NCBI RefSeq assembly: GCF_023555055.1
Contig: NZ_JAMJPL010000001.1
Span: 1,426,001-1,490,000, forward strand
DNA from: Marinobacter sp. ATCH36
GTDB lineage: Bacteria > Pseudomonadota > Gammaproteobacteria > Pseudomonadales > Oleiphilaceae
DNA length: 64,000 nucleotides
Direction: 5' to 3'
The position numbers and the translations under genes were made by a program. Below are positions 35,006-42,975 of this stretch, in pieces (the first letter of the stretch is position 1; each line of letters begins with the position of its first letter). The notes beneath the pieces were generated by a model. It was not told the DNA's origin. It saw only the letters and a program-made list of their open reading frames with translations, and made no database searches.

Positions 35006-36040
35006 GTGGCGTTATCAGCCCGTTTCGAAAAATATCTATCAAACAAGAGCTATCAAACAGACATGACGAGAAAGACATTAGGTTTAACCCGGAAGCCAAT
35101 TAAAGACGCCCAACCAGTGGCTGACGAAGCGGAAGCTATGGTTGGGGTTGAGAGTGAGGCTGATCCACAAAAACGTTTTTTAAACGGTGTGGTTATTAAT
35201 CCAGCGCCGGGGATTCGTTTGGAGTCAGGTTCAGAAAAACTCACGGTGCGTGCGATGGATTTGATCACGCCGATTGGAATGGGGCAGCGGGGTTTGATAG
35301 TTGCACCGCCGGGGTCTGGAAAATCGACGATTTTAAAAGATATTTGTCAGGCGGTGGGAAAGGCGTATCCCGAGATTAAACTTTACGCGTTATTGATCGA
35401 TGAGCGACCGGAAGAGGTCACTGATTTCAGGCGTAGCGTCCCGGCTGAGGTACACGCTTCTTCTTCGGATGAGAGCTATGCTCATCACGTTCGCGTTGCC
35501 GATGAACTTCTTGATCTCGCCCGCCAACAAGCTGGCGAGGGTCACAACGTCATGATTGTGATTGATTCTCTCACCAGGCTTTCGCGTGTGCATAATGCGG
35601 AGCGAAAGAGCAGCGGTCGTACGATGTCTGGCGGGGTTGATGCGCGAGCGATGGAGATCCCGCGGAGGTTGTTTGGCGCTGCACGAAACATTGAGAATGG
35701 CGGCTCGCTTACCATTTTGGCAACCGTTCTGGTTGATACCGGCAGCCGGATGGACCAGGTGATATTTGAGGAATTCAAGGGCACGGGGAACATGGAGCTG
35801 GTTTTATCAAGAGACGTTGCGAATCAGCGAATCTTCCCCGCGCTGGACATTTCGAAAAGCAGTACACGCCGTGAAGAGCTGCTGTTAGATCCGAAATATT
35901 TCGACAAAATAAGAGCGTTGCGCCGGGCGCTTAGCGGTCTCAAACCGTTAGAGGGCACGAGAAAGCTGGTTGAGCTGCTTGAGAAGTACCCCACAAATGC
36001 CGAGCTTCTGAACAGCATCCCCGGAACGCAAACCGATTGA
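35006..36040 (+). CDS. Rho-like ATPase lacking the N-terminal RNA-binding domain
   Basis: 344 residues aligned with the C-terminal two thirds of transcription terminator Rho (~420): [55 protein letters not shown]-like [30 protein letters not shown] and the arginine-finger region [12 protein letters not shown]. It has only ~90 residues before the P-loop, so the helical and cold-shock (primary RNA-site) domains are missing. The P-loop is PPGSGKS where Rho has PPKAGKT, and the Q-loop Lys is Arg (SSGRTMSGG). Start GTG 35006 or ATG 35063. Likely a horizontally acquired paralogue; function unknown. Confidence 0.85.
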   Translation: MALSARFEKYLSNKSYQTDMTRKTLGLTRKPIKDAQPVADEAEAMVGVESEADPQKRFLNGVVINPAPGIRLESGSEKLTVRAMDLITPIGMGQRGLIVAPPGSGKSTILKDICQAVGKAYPEIKLYALLIDERPEEVTDFRRSVPAEVHASSSDESYAHHVRVADELLDLARQQAGEGHNVMIVIDSLTRLSRVHNAERKSSGRTMSGGVDARAMEIPRRLFGAARNIENGGSLTILATVLVDTGSRMDQVIFEEFKGTGNMELVLSRDVANQRIFPALDISKSSTRREELLLDPKYFDKIRALRRALSGLKPLEGTRKLVELLEKYPTNAELLNSIPGTQTD

Positions 36041-36044
36041 ATCT

Positions 36045-36068
36045 GCGGAAAACCGGGACAGATCAAAA
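36045..36068. repeat. GGGACAG-type repeat tail
   Basis: GAAAACCGGGACAGATC directly after the Rho-like gene. Confidence 0.65.
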
Positions 36069-36167
36069 CGTGCTCGGCTGACGCGTCCGAAAGGGGGAAA
36101 GCGCCTGCCGAGGCTTGGGTTTCTCGTTCTTTCTTCAGTTCTGGATCTACCGGGCCTGAAAAGAGAT

Positions 36168-36548
36168 TCAGGAAGCCCAGGGTAACTCGATAAAGCCCCC
36201 ATCAGGAAAATAGGCTTCTACCGGAGTCGTACTGAATATTGCTACGAACTGAAGATCCTCAGTCCCGACACTGGCAATCTGGTGCAAAACATTCCGGGGA
36301 ATGATGACCGTAGAACCGGGACCAAAGCCATGGGTCTCCCGATTATCGATTCTGAGCTCACCTTGACCTCCCGTGCATAGCACCACTTCCTCGCAGTCGT
36401 GACGGTGCGGTGGTGTGGCGCCGCCGGGCTGGACGGACTGCTGCCACACTGACAGTTGGCGCAGTCCCTGCCCGGAGCCGGCCAGCGTGGTATGCCGGAT
36501 GCCTGACATGGAGGTGATGGGGGCGTCGGTATGCTTGATGACGTACAT
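36168..36548 (-). CDS. Cupin-domain protein
   Basis: 126 residues from ATG 36548 (AAAGGAGA upstream). Conserved cupin motif 1 with PPHRHDCEEVVLCTGG and motif 2 with GPGSTVIIPRNVLHQI supply a His/Glu metal site. Divergently transcribed from a LysR regulator 113 bases away, the usual arrangement of a regulator and its target. Substrate unknown. Confidence 0.85.
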   Translation of the reverse strand: MYVIKHTDAPITSMSGIRHTTLAGSGQGLRQLSVWQQSVQPGGATPPHRHDCEEVVLCTGGQGELRIDNRETHGFGPGSTVIIPRNVLHQIASVGTEDLQFVAIFSTTPVEAYFPDGGFIELPWAS

Positions 36549-36660
36549 GGAGAATCTCCTTTGATGAGTGGTGACGTGCGGGACCAGTTTCATCCAGAAA
36601 ATTAGCTGGCAGAAGTACCGCAGCAGTCATAAGATTGAGGAAAATTATTCCTCAATCCCT

Positions 36661-37626
36661 ATGAATAATCTCCAGCAGATACTGACGTTTGTTACCGCCG
36701 CCCAGCACGCGGGCTTTGCCAGGGCTGCAAGAGAGTTGGGTCAGTCCGCCTCGACCGTCGCGAAAAGCATCGCTCGTCTGGAAGAGGGGCTGGGCGTCAA
36801 ACTGTTCTACCGAACCACCCGCCAGGTCAGTCTCACGCCTGATGGCCAGAACCTGTTCGCCCACTGTCAGCGCATTCTTGCCGAGGTGGAATCACTGGAG
36901 GCCATGGCTGCGGGAGTTCGTGGTGAACCGGAAGGTACTCTGCGCATCGATATGCCCTTGAGTTACGGAAAACGAATGGTCCTGCCCGTACTTGCCGCGC
37001 TGCAGACTCGGCATCCAAAGCTGAGTATTGATGCGCGACTGTCGGATCGCTACTCGGATATCATTCTCGATGGTCTGGATGCCGTCATACGCATCGGTGA
37101 GCTGAGTGATTCGGGACTGGTCGCGAGGCGCTTTGATCAGCAGCAGCTCGTGGTTTGTGGGAGCCCTGACTATTTTATGCGCAAGGGTCTGCCGGAAAGC
37201 CCATATGCGCTGGAACATCATGAGTGCCTGCTTTTTCGTGTGCCTACCTCCGGCCGAGACCGGCCATGGGAATTTACAGTGGATGGGGTGAAGCTGAGGA
37301 CTGATCCTCGATCCCGGTTTCGTCTCGGGGATGGTGAAGCGTTGATAGATGCAGCGATTGCCGGCCTCGGCCTGATACAGGTGCCGGATTACATGGCGGT
37401 CGATGCCGTTGCTGACGGTCGTTTGAAAGAAGTGCTAGAAATCTTCAGGCCATCAGCCCTGCCCATCAGTGTGGTTTACCCCAGCGCCCGCATGCTGCCT
37501 CCCCGCGTACGAGTTCTGATCGATGCCCTGGTCAGCAACGGCACGCCCGGCGGGAAAACCGGGACAGATTTATTTTCTCGGCGCCGGCTGCTACCGCTTC
37601 ATTGTGGCCCAATAAAACCTTGTTAA
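36661..37626 (+). CDS. LysR-family transcriptional regulator
   Basis: 321 residues; winged HTH at ~1-62 (FARAARELGQSASTVAKSIARLEEGLGVKLFYRTTRQ), then the ligand-binding domain. Start ATG 36661. The C-terminal tail from about residue 298 (GGKTGTDLFSRRRL...) is encoded by a GGGACAG-type repeat and extends the protein beyond the usual ~300 residues. Probably controls the divergent cupin gene. Confidence 0.9.
   Translation: MNNLQQILTFVTAAQHAGFARAARELGQSASTVAKSIARLEEGLGVKLFYRTTRQVSLTPDGQNLFAHCQRILAEVESLEAMAAGVRGEPEGTLRIDMPLSYGKRMVLPVLAALQTRHPKLSIDARLSDRYSDIILDGLDAVIRIGELSDSGLVARRFDQQQLVVCGSPDYFMRKGLPESPYALEHHECLLFRVPTSGRDRPWEFTVDGVKLRTDPRSRFRLGDGEALIDAAIAGLGLIQVPDYMAVDAVADGRLKEVLEIFRPSALPISVVYPSARMLPPRVRVLIDALVSNGTPGGKTGTDLFSRRRLLPLHCGPIKPC
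37552..37579. repeat. GGGACAG-type repeat inside the lysR 3' end
   Basis: GGGAAAACCGGGACAGATTT followed by ATTTTC; read through as coding sequence by the LysR gene. Confidence 0.75.
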
Positions 37627-37636
37627 GGAGAAGCAC

Positions 37637-37912
37637 TTGCGCCTTGTTTTGACGCTAGTTTTGGTCCTGGCAACCCTCGCGACGGCGGGGTACGCCCACT
37701 GGCAGCTATATCGCCAGGTAACGTCTCTTTATCAGCGCTGGCTTGGCCACATAGTGCTGGCCGTGGTGGCGGCCAGCTTTGCCTGGGTTGTATCAGACGT
37801 CTACATGCGCGCTGAAGAAGGCGGCGGTCTCGTGGCCTTTTTAGCCGCTTTTGGCGTGGCCCATGCGCCACCGGCCATCGTGCTATTCCTGAAACAGCTG
37901 CAAAAACGGTAA
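37637..37912 (+). CDS. Small membrane protein
   Basis: 91 residues with three predicted membrane segments (LVLTLVLVLATLATAGY; IVLAVVAASFAWVVSDVYM; VAFLAAFGVAHAPPAIVLFL). TTG start with AAGGAGAAG upstream. No family recognised; likely real because of the good ribosome-binding site. Confidence 0.6.
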   Translation: MRLVLTLVLVLATLATAGYAHWQLYRQVTSLYQRWLGHIVLAVVAASFAWVVSDVYMRAEEGGGLVAFLAAFGVAHAPPAIVLFLKQLQKR

Positions 37913-37958
37913 AATTTACCACGTGCTCGAAGAGCCTGCCGTACGGGAAGGCCCGCCA

Positions 37959-38027
37959 ATGCTTATGCCAAGACAGGCCAGGGTGATCGTGCCCGGTTTT
38001 CCCCATCATATTGTTCAACGCGGCCAC
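37959..38027 (+). pseudogene. REP-associated tyrosine transposase (RAYT), N-terminal relic
   Basis: Encodes MPRQARVIVPGFPHHIVQRG, the characteristic start of IS200-like Y1_Tnp REP-associated transposases, then breaks off at CGCGGCCAC, where a MOSC-gene fragment on the other strand begins. Such enzymes move REP palindromes, so this is probably a relic of the family that spread the repeats in this region. Confidence 0.85.
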
Positions 38028-38079
38028 ATTGGGGTAGGGTGTTTAGCATAGTTTGGAGTGAGGTTGGTTCACAAATCAT
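38016..38079 (-). pseudogene. MOSC gene 5' fragment
   Basis: From ATG at 38079 the minus strand reads EPTSLQTMLNTLPQCGRVE, the MOSC N-terminus. Its ATG overlaps the antitoxin stop (ATGA). The junction with the RAYT relic lies in a CGCGGCC shared by both parents. Confidence 0.75.
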
Positions 38080-38366
38080 GCCGAAGTTCGGTCGTTTTCA
38101 ACTGCTTCCAGCTTCACCCGAAAACCGCAGGCTGCGGCGTATTTGCTGAGTGTTCCCCAGCTTGGATTGCTTCGGCCACGCTCAAGCCTGGATATGTTGC
38201 TTTTGTTGGTTCCGAGTTTCTTCGCAACGTCTTCCTGGGTGAGGCCAGCTTTGGTTCTCATCGTAATCAGCTGGTCGATCAAGCTGAATTCGTCTTGAAG
38301 TGAATTGTATTCCCGGCGGACCTCGGGATTTTCCAGTGCCTTTTTCTTAAACTGTTTGAAATTCAT
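38076..38366 (-). CDS. XRE-family antitoxin
   Basis: 96 residues; HTH at ~40-75 (AGLTQEDVAKKLGTNKSNISRLERGRSNPSWGTLSKYA). Second gene of a toxin-antitoxin pair; its start overlaps the toxin stop by 4 bases. Confidence 0.9.
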   Translation of the reverse strand: MNFKQFKKKALENPEVRREYNSLQDEFSLIDQLITMRTKAGLTQEDVAKKLGTNKSNISRLERGRSNPSWGTLSKYAAACGFRVKLEAVENDRTSA

Positions 38367-38686
38367 GATTTTTTGACCTCCTTCAATCGCTCGTTGGTGA
38401 GCTCCAGGTCTTTCTTCGGTATTTTCTGATCCTTCTTTACAAAGACATGCAGGATGATAATTCGCTTGCCCTGCATGTAGCAGAAGATGCCTCTACCTAT
38501 GCCTTCCTTGGCTTTTGCGCGGATCTCGAAAAGCTCGTTACCCAGTGACTTTGTGTGTGGCTCCCCAAGGTTCGCCCCATGTTTCTCCATCAATTCCATC
38601 AGCCGAATCATTCGGGCCTGAATCTTTGGCGGCAGCTTGGTCAGTTCCTCGTCTACTTTCCCGTAGAATTCTATTTCCCAATCCAT
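38363..38686 (-). CDS. RelE/HigB-type toxin (Gp49-like)
   Basis: 107 residues; VDEELTKLPPKIQARMIRLMELMEKHG, SLGNELFEIRAKAKEGIGRGIFCYM and IIILHVFVKKDQKIPKKDLELTNERL match the Gp49-like mRNA-cleaving toxins. First in the pair. Confidence 0.9.
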   Translation of the reverse strand: MDWEIEFYGKVDEELTKLPPKIQARMIRLMELMEKHGANLGEPHTKSLGNELFEIRAKAKEGIGRGIFCYMQGKRIIILHVFVKKDQKIPKKDLELTNERLKEVKKS

Positions 38687-38707
38687 GGGCGCTCCTTCGT
38701 CTTTTTG

Positions 38708-38723
38708 TTATCATATATGATAA
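38708..38723. promoter_or_regulatory. Palindromic operator of the toxin-antitoxin pair
   Basis: Perfect 16-base palindrome TTATCATATATGATAA, 22 bases upstream of the toxin start. This is the usual place for XRE antitoxin autoregulation. Confidence 0.75.
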
Positions 38724-38751
38724 TCTTGGCTTCGAGAAGTGATTTAGTGAC

Positions 38752-38796
38752 GTGGAAAACCGCGACATGGAACACCGGGACAGATCTATTTTCCCA
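38752..38796. repeat. Doubled GGGACAG-type repeat
   Basis: GGAAAACCGCGACATGG is followed by ACACCGGGACAGATCTATTTTC, two units head to tail. Confidence 0.7.
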
Positions 38797-38864
38797 GGAT
38801 CGATATCATGCCTATGCGCAGGCGTGAGATGCGCGCGAGTGACTTAGTGAAGGAGACAATCGAT

Positions 38865-39797
38865 ATGAGCACCGCTTCAGCGGCCTATCCAATCGGTACG
38901 CCCGGCACTCCCTGGGGCGACGCGGAACGTGCCCAGTGGCTGTCACGGCAGACCCGTCAACGCAGTTACGAATCTGATGTACTGAGCGTGGTTGGGCGTC
39001 TGCGTTCGCGCTTCGACGTGCAAGAGTATGGCCGTCTGGAATACGGCCCGGAGGTTTATCCGCTGATGGCGATCCGCAGCCGCAACTGGCGTGCAGATCG
39101 GCCGATGGTGCTGATAACGGGCGGAGTGCATGGCTATGAAACCAGCGGTGTCCATGGTGCGCTGCAGTTCGTTGAACAACATGCACTGGATTACGCTGGT
39201 CGTGTAAACCTGCTGGTCGCGCCTTGCGTCAGCCCCTGGGCTTACGAACGCATCCATCGCTGGAACGCGAACGCGATTGATCCCAACCGCTCATTTCGTG
39301 ATGACGGCCAGGCCTGGGAGTCAGCGGCGCTCATGCAACTGGTCGCTTCGATAGACGAGCCAATACTGCTGCACATCGACCTGCACGAGACGACCGATAC
39401 CGACGAAACCGAGTTCCGCCCAGCGCTTGCGGCCCGCGATGGCAAACCGTTTGAGCCGGGTGACATTCCGGACGGCTTCTACCTGGTGGATGACACCGAG
39501 AGTCCGCACCCTGAATTCCAGCAGGCGGTAATCAAGGCAGTGGAAAAGATCACCCATATCGCGCCGGCGGATGACAACGGCGAAATCCTCGGCTCACCGG
39601 CGGCCGCTTGGGGCGTTATTCAGTATCCGCTGGCGCAGCTTGGCCTTTGCACCAGCATGACCAACGCCCGCTACCGGACCACCACCGAGGTATATCCGGA
39701 CAGCGACCGAGTGACCCCCGAGCAATGCAATGCCGCGCAGGTTGCCGCCGTGTGTGCGGCGATCGACTATGCGCTGTCAGTCGGAAAACCGGGATAG
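38865..39797 (+). CDS. M14-family zinc peptidase / succinylglutamate desuccinylase-like
   Basis: 310 residues from ATG 38865 (AAGGAGAC upstream). Zinc ligands GGVHGYETSG (H89, E92) and LLHIDLHET (His ~170/174), substrate-site NAIDPNRSF. The fold is shared by carboxypeptidases and aspartoacylase/AstE; substrate unknown. The last residues (VGKPG) and stop come from a repeat tail. Confidence 0.82.
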   Translation: MSTASAAYPIGTPGTPWGDAERAQWLSRQTRQRSYESDVLSVVGRLRSRFDVQEYGRLEYGPEVYPLMAIRSRNWRADRPMVLITGGVHGYETSGVHGALQFVEQHALDYAGRVNLLVAPCVSPWAYERIHRWNANAIDPNRSFRDDGQAWESAALMQLVASIDEPILLHIDLHETTDTDETEFRPALAARDGKPFEPGDIPDGFYLVDDTESPHPEFQQAVIKAVEKITHIAPADDNGEILGSPAAAWGVIQYPLAQLGLCTSMTNARYRTTTEVYPDSDRVTPEQCNAAQVAAVCAAIDYALSVGKPG

Positions 39798-39808
39798 ATT
39801 TAGTTTCC
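39782..39808. repeat. GGGACAG-type repeat at the peptidase 3' end
   Basis: GGAAAACCGGGATAGATTTAG; supplies the stop codon (TAG/TAGA region) of the preceding gene. Confidence 0.7.
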
Positions 39809-39859
39809 GAGCGGATGCTTGTCAGCGTGCGACTGCAGACCTATATTGGGGCACAGGAT

Positions 39860-39933
39860 GCGGGTGTAGCTCAATGGCAGAGCAGAAGCTTCCCAAGCTT
39901 ACGACGAGGGTTCGATTCCCTTCACCCGCTCCA
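39860..39933 (+). tRNA. tRNA-Gly (anticodon CCC)
   Basis: Acceptor GCGGGTG pairs with CACCCGC; D arm GCTCAATGGCAGAGC; anticodon loop TTCCCAA (CCC) on stem AAGC/GCTT; T arm AGGGTTCGATTCCCT; CCA encoded. Very similar to E. coli glyU. No integrase or duplicated 3' end nearby, so it does not look like an active attachment site. Confidence 0.93.
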
Positions 39934-39955
39934 TCTGCATCCTGAAGATCTCGCT

Positions 39956-40400
39956 CTACTTATGGCAGCAAGCCTTGTATTTCCTTCCACTGCCACAGGG
40001 ACAGGGTTCATTACGGCCGGGTTTGAATTGGCCTTCGCTGGTTTCACCTTGCAGGTAATACCAGTGGCCGTTCTCCTTGAGAAAAGTTGAACGCTCTTCC
40101 AGAAATCCGAAGCTCTGGGCAAGGCGATAGTTGGCCCGGAAGTGAACCGTGCCCTGTTCGCCGTTTTCAGTGCTATTCAATATCTGGAGTGAAACCCAGT
40201 CAGGGGAGTTTTCCAGGCTAAGTGACCCTGGCCGGGTTCTGGGGTGCCAGGTCGTCAGAATGTATTCCGGCAGATTTAGCACAAATGCGGCATACCGCGA
40301 ACGCATCAGGGTTTCCGGCGATAAGGCGGGCTCGCCCTGATGCAAAGGTTGGCAACATTTCGCGTAGAGGGCTCTGCTGCCACAAGGGCATAGAGTGTTT
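39956..40400 (-). CDS. ychJ: YchJ-family SEC-C protein, start codon unclear
   Basis: The frame encodes PLHQGEPALSPETLMRSRYAAFVLN (family core) and ends in the SEC-C zinc motif NEPCPCGSGRKYKACCHK. The frame continues upstream through the expected N-terminal zinc motif CPCGSRALYAKCCQ (~40350-40395) but has no ATG, GTG or TTG before an upstream stop; the only usable codon downstream is TTG 40345. A REP palindrome (40436-40450) lies where the 5' end should be, so the original start seems lost. May be translated from a rare codon, or a fresh pseudogene. Confidence 0.75.
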
Positions 40401-40435
40401 GCGGAATCTTCTGTCGTAGAGTGTCTTGATCTCCT

Positions 40436-40450
40436 TGGGGCCAGACCCCA
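40436..40450. repeat. REP-like palindrome
   Basis: TGGGGCCAGACCCCA, just upstream of the ychJ coding frame. Confidence 0.75.
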
Positions 40451-40515
40451 ATGCTTGATTTCTTATAATCTGCCCTGATTGTTCAAATCAGTAAACAGTC
40501 AGAGGGAGAGTGATC

Positions 40516-40956
40516 ATGACCGACATCCAACACCTTGTATGCCCTCATTGCCACAAAGTGAACCGTGTGCCCGCCGATAAGCTGTCATCCGGCGGCAATT
40601 GCGGTGCCTGTAAACAGCCGCTCTGGCCGGATCAGGTTCTGGAGCTGGGGGATCAGAGCTTTGGTGCCCATACAGGACGCAGTGATGTGCCGGTGCTGGT
40701 GGATTTTTGGGCCAGTTGGTGCGGCCCCTGCAAAGCAATGGCGCCTCAGTTCGAGCAGGCGGCGAAAGCCTGGCGGGGTAAGGTGCGTTTTGCCAAGCTG
40801 AACACCGAACAATCTCCCGGGCCGGCCGGGCAATTTGGCATTCGCAGCATACCGACCATGATCCTGTTCCAGAATGGCCGGGAAGTGGCCCGCCAGAGCG
40901 GGGCGATGAACCAGGCGCAGATCAGCCAGTGGCTGCAGTCGAAAGGTATTACCTAA
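40516..40956 (+). CDS. trxC: Thioredoxin 2 (TrxC)
   Basis: 146 residues. An N-terminal zinc-finger part with CPHC (~9-12) and CGAC (~29-32) precedes a thioredoxin domain with active site WCGPC (~69-73) and the cis-proline IRSIPTMI. ATG 40516 with GAGGGA upstream is preferred over GTG 40510. Reduces protein disulfides in the cytoplasm, often under oxidative stress. Confidence 0.95.
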   Translation: MTDIQHLVCPHCHKVNRVPADKLSSGGNCGACKQPLWPDQVLELGDQSFGAHTGRSDVPVLVDFWASWCGPCKAMAPQFEQAAKAWRGKVRFAKLNTEQSPGPAGQFGIRSIPTMILFQNGREVARQSGAMNQAQISQWLQSKGIT

Positions 40957-40989
40957 CTCGGAAGCGACGGATTTGATCAGTGCCTTGGG

Positions 40990-41670
40990 CTATTCCTTGA
41001 GCCGGACGAGTAACCGCCCATCTTCGACCTGGATATAATCTACACCGGCTGCAAAGGATTGCCAGAATCCCGGGTTGGCACCGAACTCGTTGACCAGGTC
41101 CACATTCTTGAGGTTGCCCAGCCAGGCATTCGGGATGGGGACGCCCATCAGGCTCACACCTTTTAACTTGACCAGGGGACGACCGTTGGCAAAGGAGAGT
41201 TCTACTCCGGCATTTACTCGTAAGGTTCTTCCGCCAAGTACGGGCAAACCCTCTTCAAGAGGCACGAGAAGCAGGGCGCTCAGGAGATCATCCGAAAGAT
41301 CGACGGCAAGTCTCTGAGCCAGATCGGTGTTATTGGCCAGCATACCGTTGAGTTCCCGCTCGCTGAAGCTCACCTCCCGGCTGGCGCCTTCCTCACTGTA
41401 GGGCTCCGGCTGCAAGGGGCCGCCAGATTCGCCACTTCGGGTATCAATACCCAGAGTAGTCAGCTTGTTGTTGAGTGAATCCTGTTCACTGGCATTCAGG
41501 GTTACGGGTTGGAAGTTCTCTGGAAACACATAATGGCTTAGCCACCAGTAACCAATGCCGATGGTGGCAACGATGGTAAGCAGGACAATACCAAAGACAT
41601 GCAAGCCACTGAAGCCCTTTTTTGCGGGCGGCCGCGCTGATGCTGTTTTATTTTCGGTTGGCTCACTCAT
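40990..41670 (-). CDS. Hypothetical membrane-anchored protein
   Basis: 226 residues from ATG 41670 (GTG 41709 in frame). One N-terminal membrane segment (GLHVFGIVLLTIVATIGIGYWWL), then a periplasmic part with FSERELNGMLANNTDLAQRLAVDLSDDLLSA and PLVKLKGVSLMGVPIPNAWLG, as in conserved hypothetical proteins with an arginine-poor beta domain. Function unknown. Confidence 0.7.
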   Translation of the reverse strand: MSEPTENKTASARPPAKKGFSGLHVFGIVLLTIVATIGIGYWWLSHYVFPENFQPVTLNASEQDSLNNKLTTLGIDTRSGESGGPLQPEPYSEEGASREVSFSERELNGMLANNTDLAQRLAVDLSDDLLSALLLVPLEEGLPVLGGRTLRVNAGVELSFANGRPLVKLKGVSLMGVPIPNAWLGNLKNVDLVNEFGANPGFWQSFAAGVDYIQVEDGRLLVRLKE

Positions 41671-41794
41671 TGCCGATGTTACCTGATTGGAGTTTGAATC
41701 CTCTGCCACGCTTCACCACTTCTATCATACTACGAGGCTCGCGTTGGGTCAGGCTGCCGGTTTCTCTGATGGCTTTGAGCTAATCGGGTCTCAT

Positions 41795-41849
41795 TGGGGT
41801 CAGACCCCATGTCGTTTTGCACCACAAAATGCACTGGGGTCTGACCCCA
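41795..41849. repeat. BIME: two REP-like palindromes in inverted arrangement
   Basis: TGGGGTCAGACCCCA, a 25-base spacer, then TGGGGTCTGACCCCA. The spacer is the reverse complement of the one at 44284-44337. Confidence 0.85.
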
Positions 41850-41985
41850 GGAAAACCCGGTCAATAATCCCACATAACGCATCCAACCCATCCGTCAGCG
41901 CCGCCGGCCCAACCGGGGCGCTCGGCCACTTGCTCCGGGCGGAATTTTCGTCCGCACCACTATACCTCGTAAATCATCTTGCGGG

Positions 41986-42969
41986 TCATGTCGCCGTGGT
42001 TCCGGTTGTCAGGCAGCTAAGCGATAAATCTTTCGCCAGCCGGTAGGTATCGAAATCCCGCGCCAGGAACAGCTGGCCTTTGTAGTGCTGCATGGCTTCG
42101 GCCGCCAGTTGATTAATATTGGGCGTACCGCCAGGTCCCGACTGGTAACGGGAGCTGAAGTGAGTCAGCACCAGGCTGGGAAGGTGTGCCTGCTGGGCAA
42201 ACTTTGCCACCTGTTCCGCGGAGCTGTGTTGAGGCCAGGGGCCGACGCGGCCCGCCACGTCCTGGGTATAGGTGGCCTCGTGGATCAGCACATGGGTGCT
42301 TTCGCAGGCCTCGGCCAAGAGGGCCGGGGTGTCGTTGTCGCCGGCGACGATCAGGCGGCGGGCAGTGCGCGGAATCTGTGTGTAATCGTCACTTCTGAGC
42401 AGGCGGCCGTCCTCCAGCAGAACATTGTTCCCTTTCTGCAATTCGCCCCATCCGGGGCCCGGCTCGATACCATCCTTGCGGAGTTTGTCCTGCAGCAGCT
42501 GTCGCTCCAGATTCGTTTCGGTGAACACATAGGCGCGACAGGAAACGCGATGGGACAGCGCGACGGCGCTCACGCTGAACTGCTCATCCTGCCAGTGGAA
42601 GTCGGGCGCTTCGGAGTCTATGAAGTTCAGGGGGTAGCTCAGGCTGGAGTCGCTGTTGTCCATTACTGCGGTGATAAAACGCTGCACCTGGACGGGGGCG
42701 ATGACATCAAGTGGCTCCGTACGGCCGAGCATCGAGGCGCTGGTGAGCAGCCCCGGCAGACCGAAGATGTGGTCGCCGTGGATGTGGGTGATGAATATGG
42801 ACCGCAACTGCATCACCGAGTAGCGAGTACGCATCAACTGGTGCTGCGTGCCTTCGCCACAGTCCACCAGGTACCAGGGTTTGGGGCCGGAATGGCACAG
42901 GGCCAGGCCGGTTACGTTGCGAGACCGTGTGGGTGTTCCGGCGGATGTGCCCAGGAAAGTGAATTCCAT
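41986..42969 (-). CDS. rnz: Ribonuclease Z
   Basis: 327 residues. Metallo-beta-lactamase fold with LGTSAGTPTRSRNV at the start, THIHGDHIFGLPGLL (HxHxDH ~62-67), EATYTQDVAGR and VLTHFSSRY. It trims tRNA 3' ends or acts as RNase BN. The C-terminal CLTTGTTAT is outside the conserved part. The end of the alpha-hydroxyacid oxidase gene lies 6 bases upstream, so both may be cotranscribed. Confidence 0.92.
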   Translation of the reverse strand: MEFTFLGTSAGTPTRSRNVTGLALCHSGPKPWYLVDCGEGTQHQLMRTRYSVMQLRSIFITHIHGDHIFGLPGLLTSASMLGRTEPLDVIAPVQVQRFITAVMDNSDSSLSYPLNFIDSEAPDFHWQDEQFSVSAVALSHRVSCRAYVFTETNLERQLLQDKLRKDGIEPGPGWGELQKGNNVLLEDGRLLRSDDYTQIPRTARRLIVAGDNDTPALLAEACESTHVLIHEATYTQDVAGRVGPWPQHSSAEQVAKFAQQAHLPSLVLTHFSSRYQSGPGGTPNINQLAAEAMQHYKGQLFLARDFDTYRLAKDLSLSCLTTGTTAT

Positions 42970-42975
42970 GGTTTC

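Noticed and set aside
20877..36040. Prophage
   Set aside because: Toxin-antitoxin and HNH genes occur, but no structural, packaging or lysis genes.
38000..40000. Genomic island integrated at tRNA-Gly
   Set aside because: No integrase and no repeat of the tRNA 3' end was seen.
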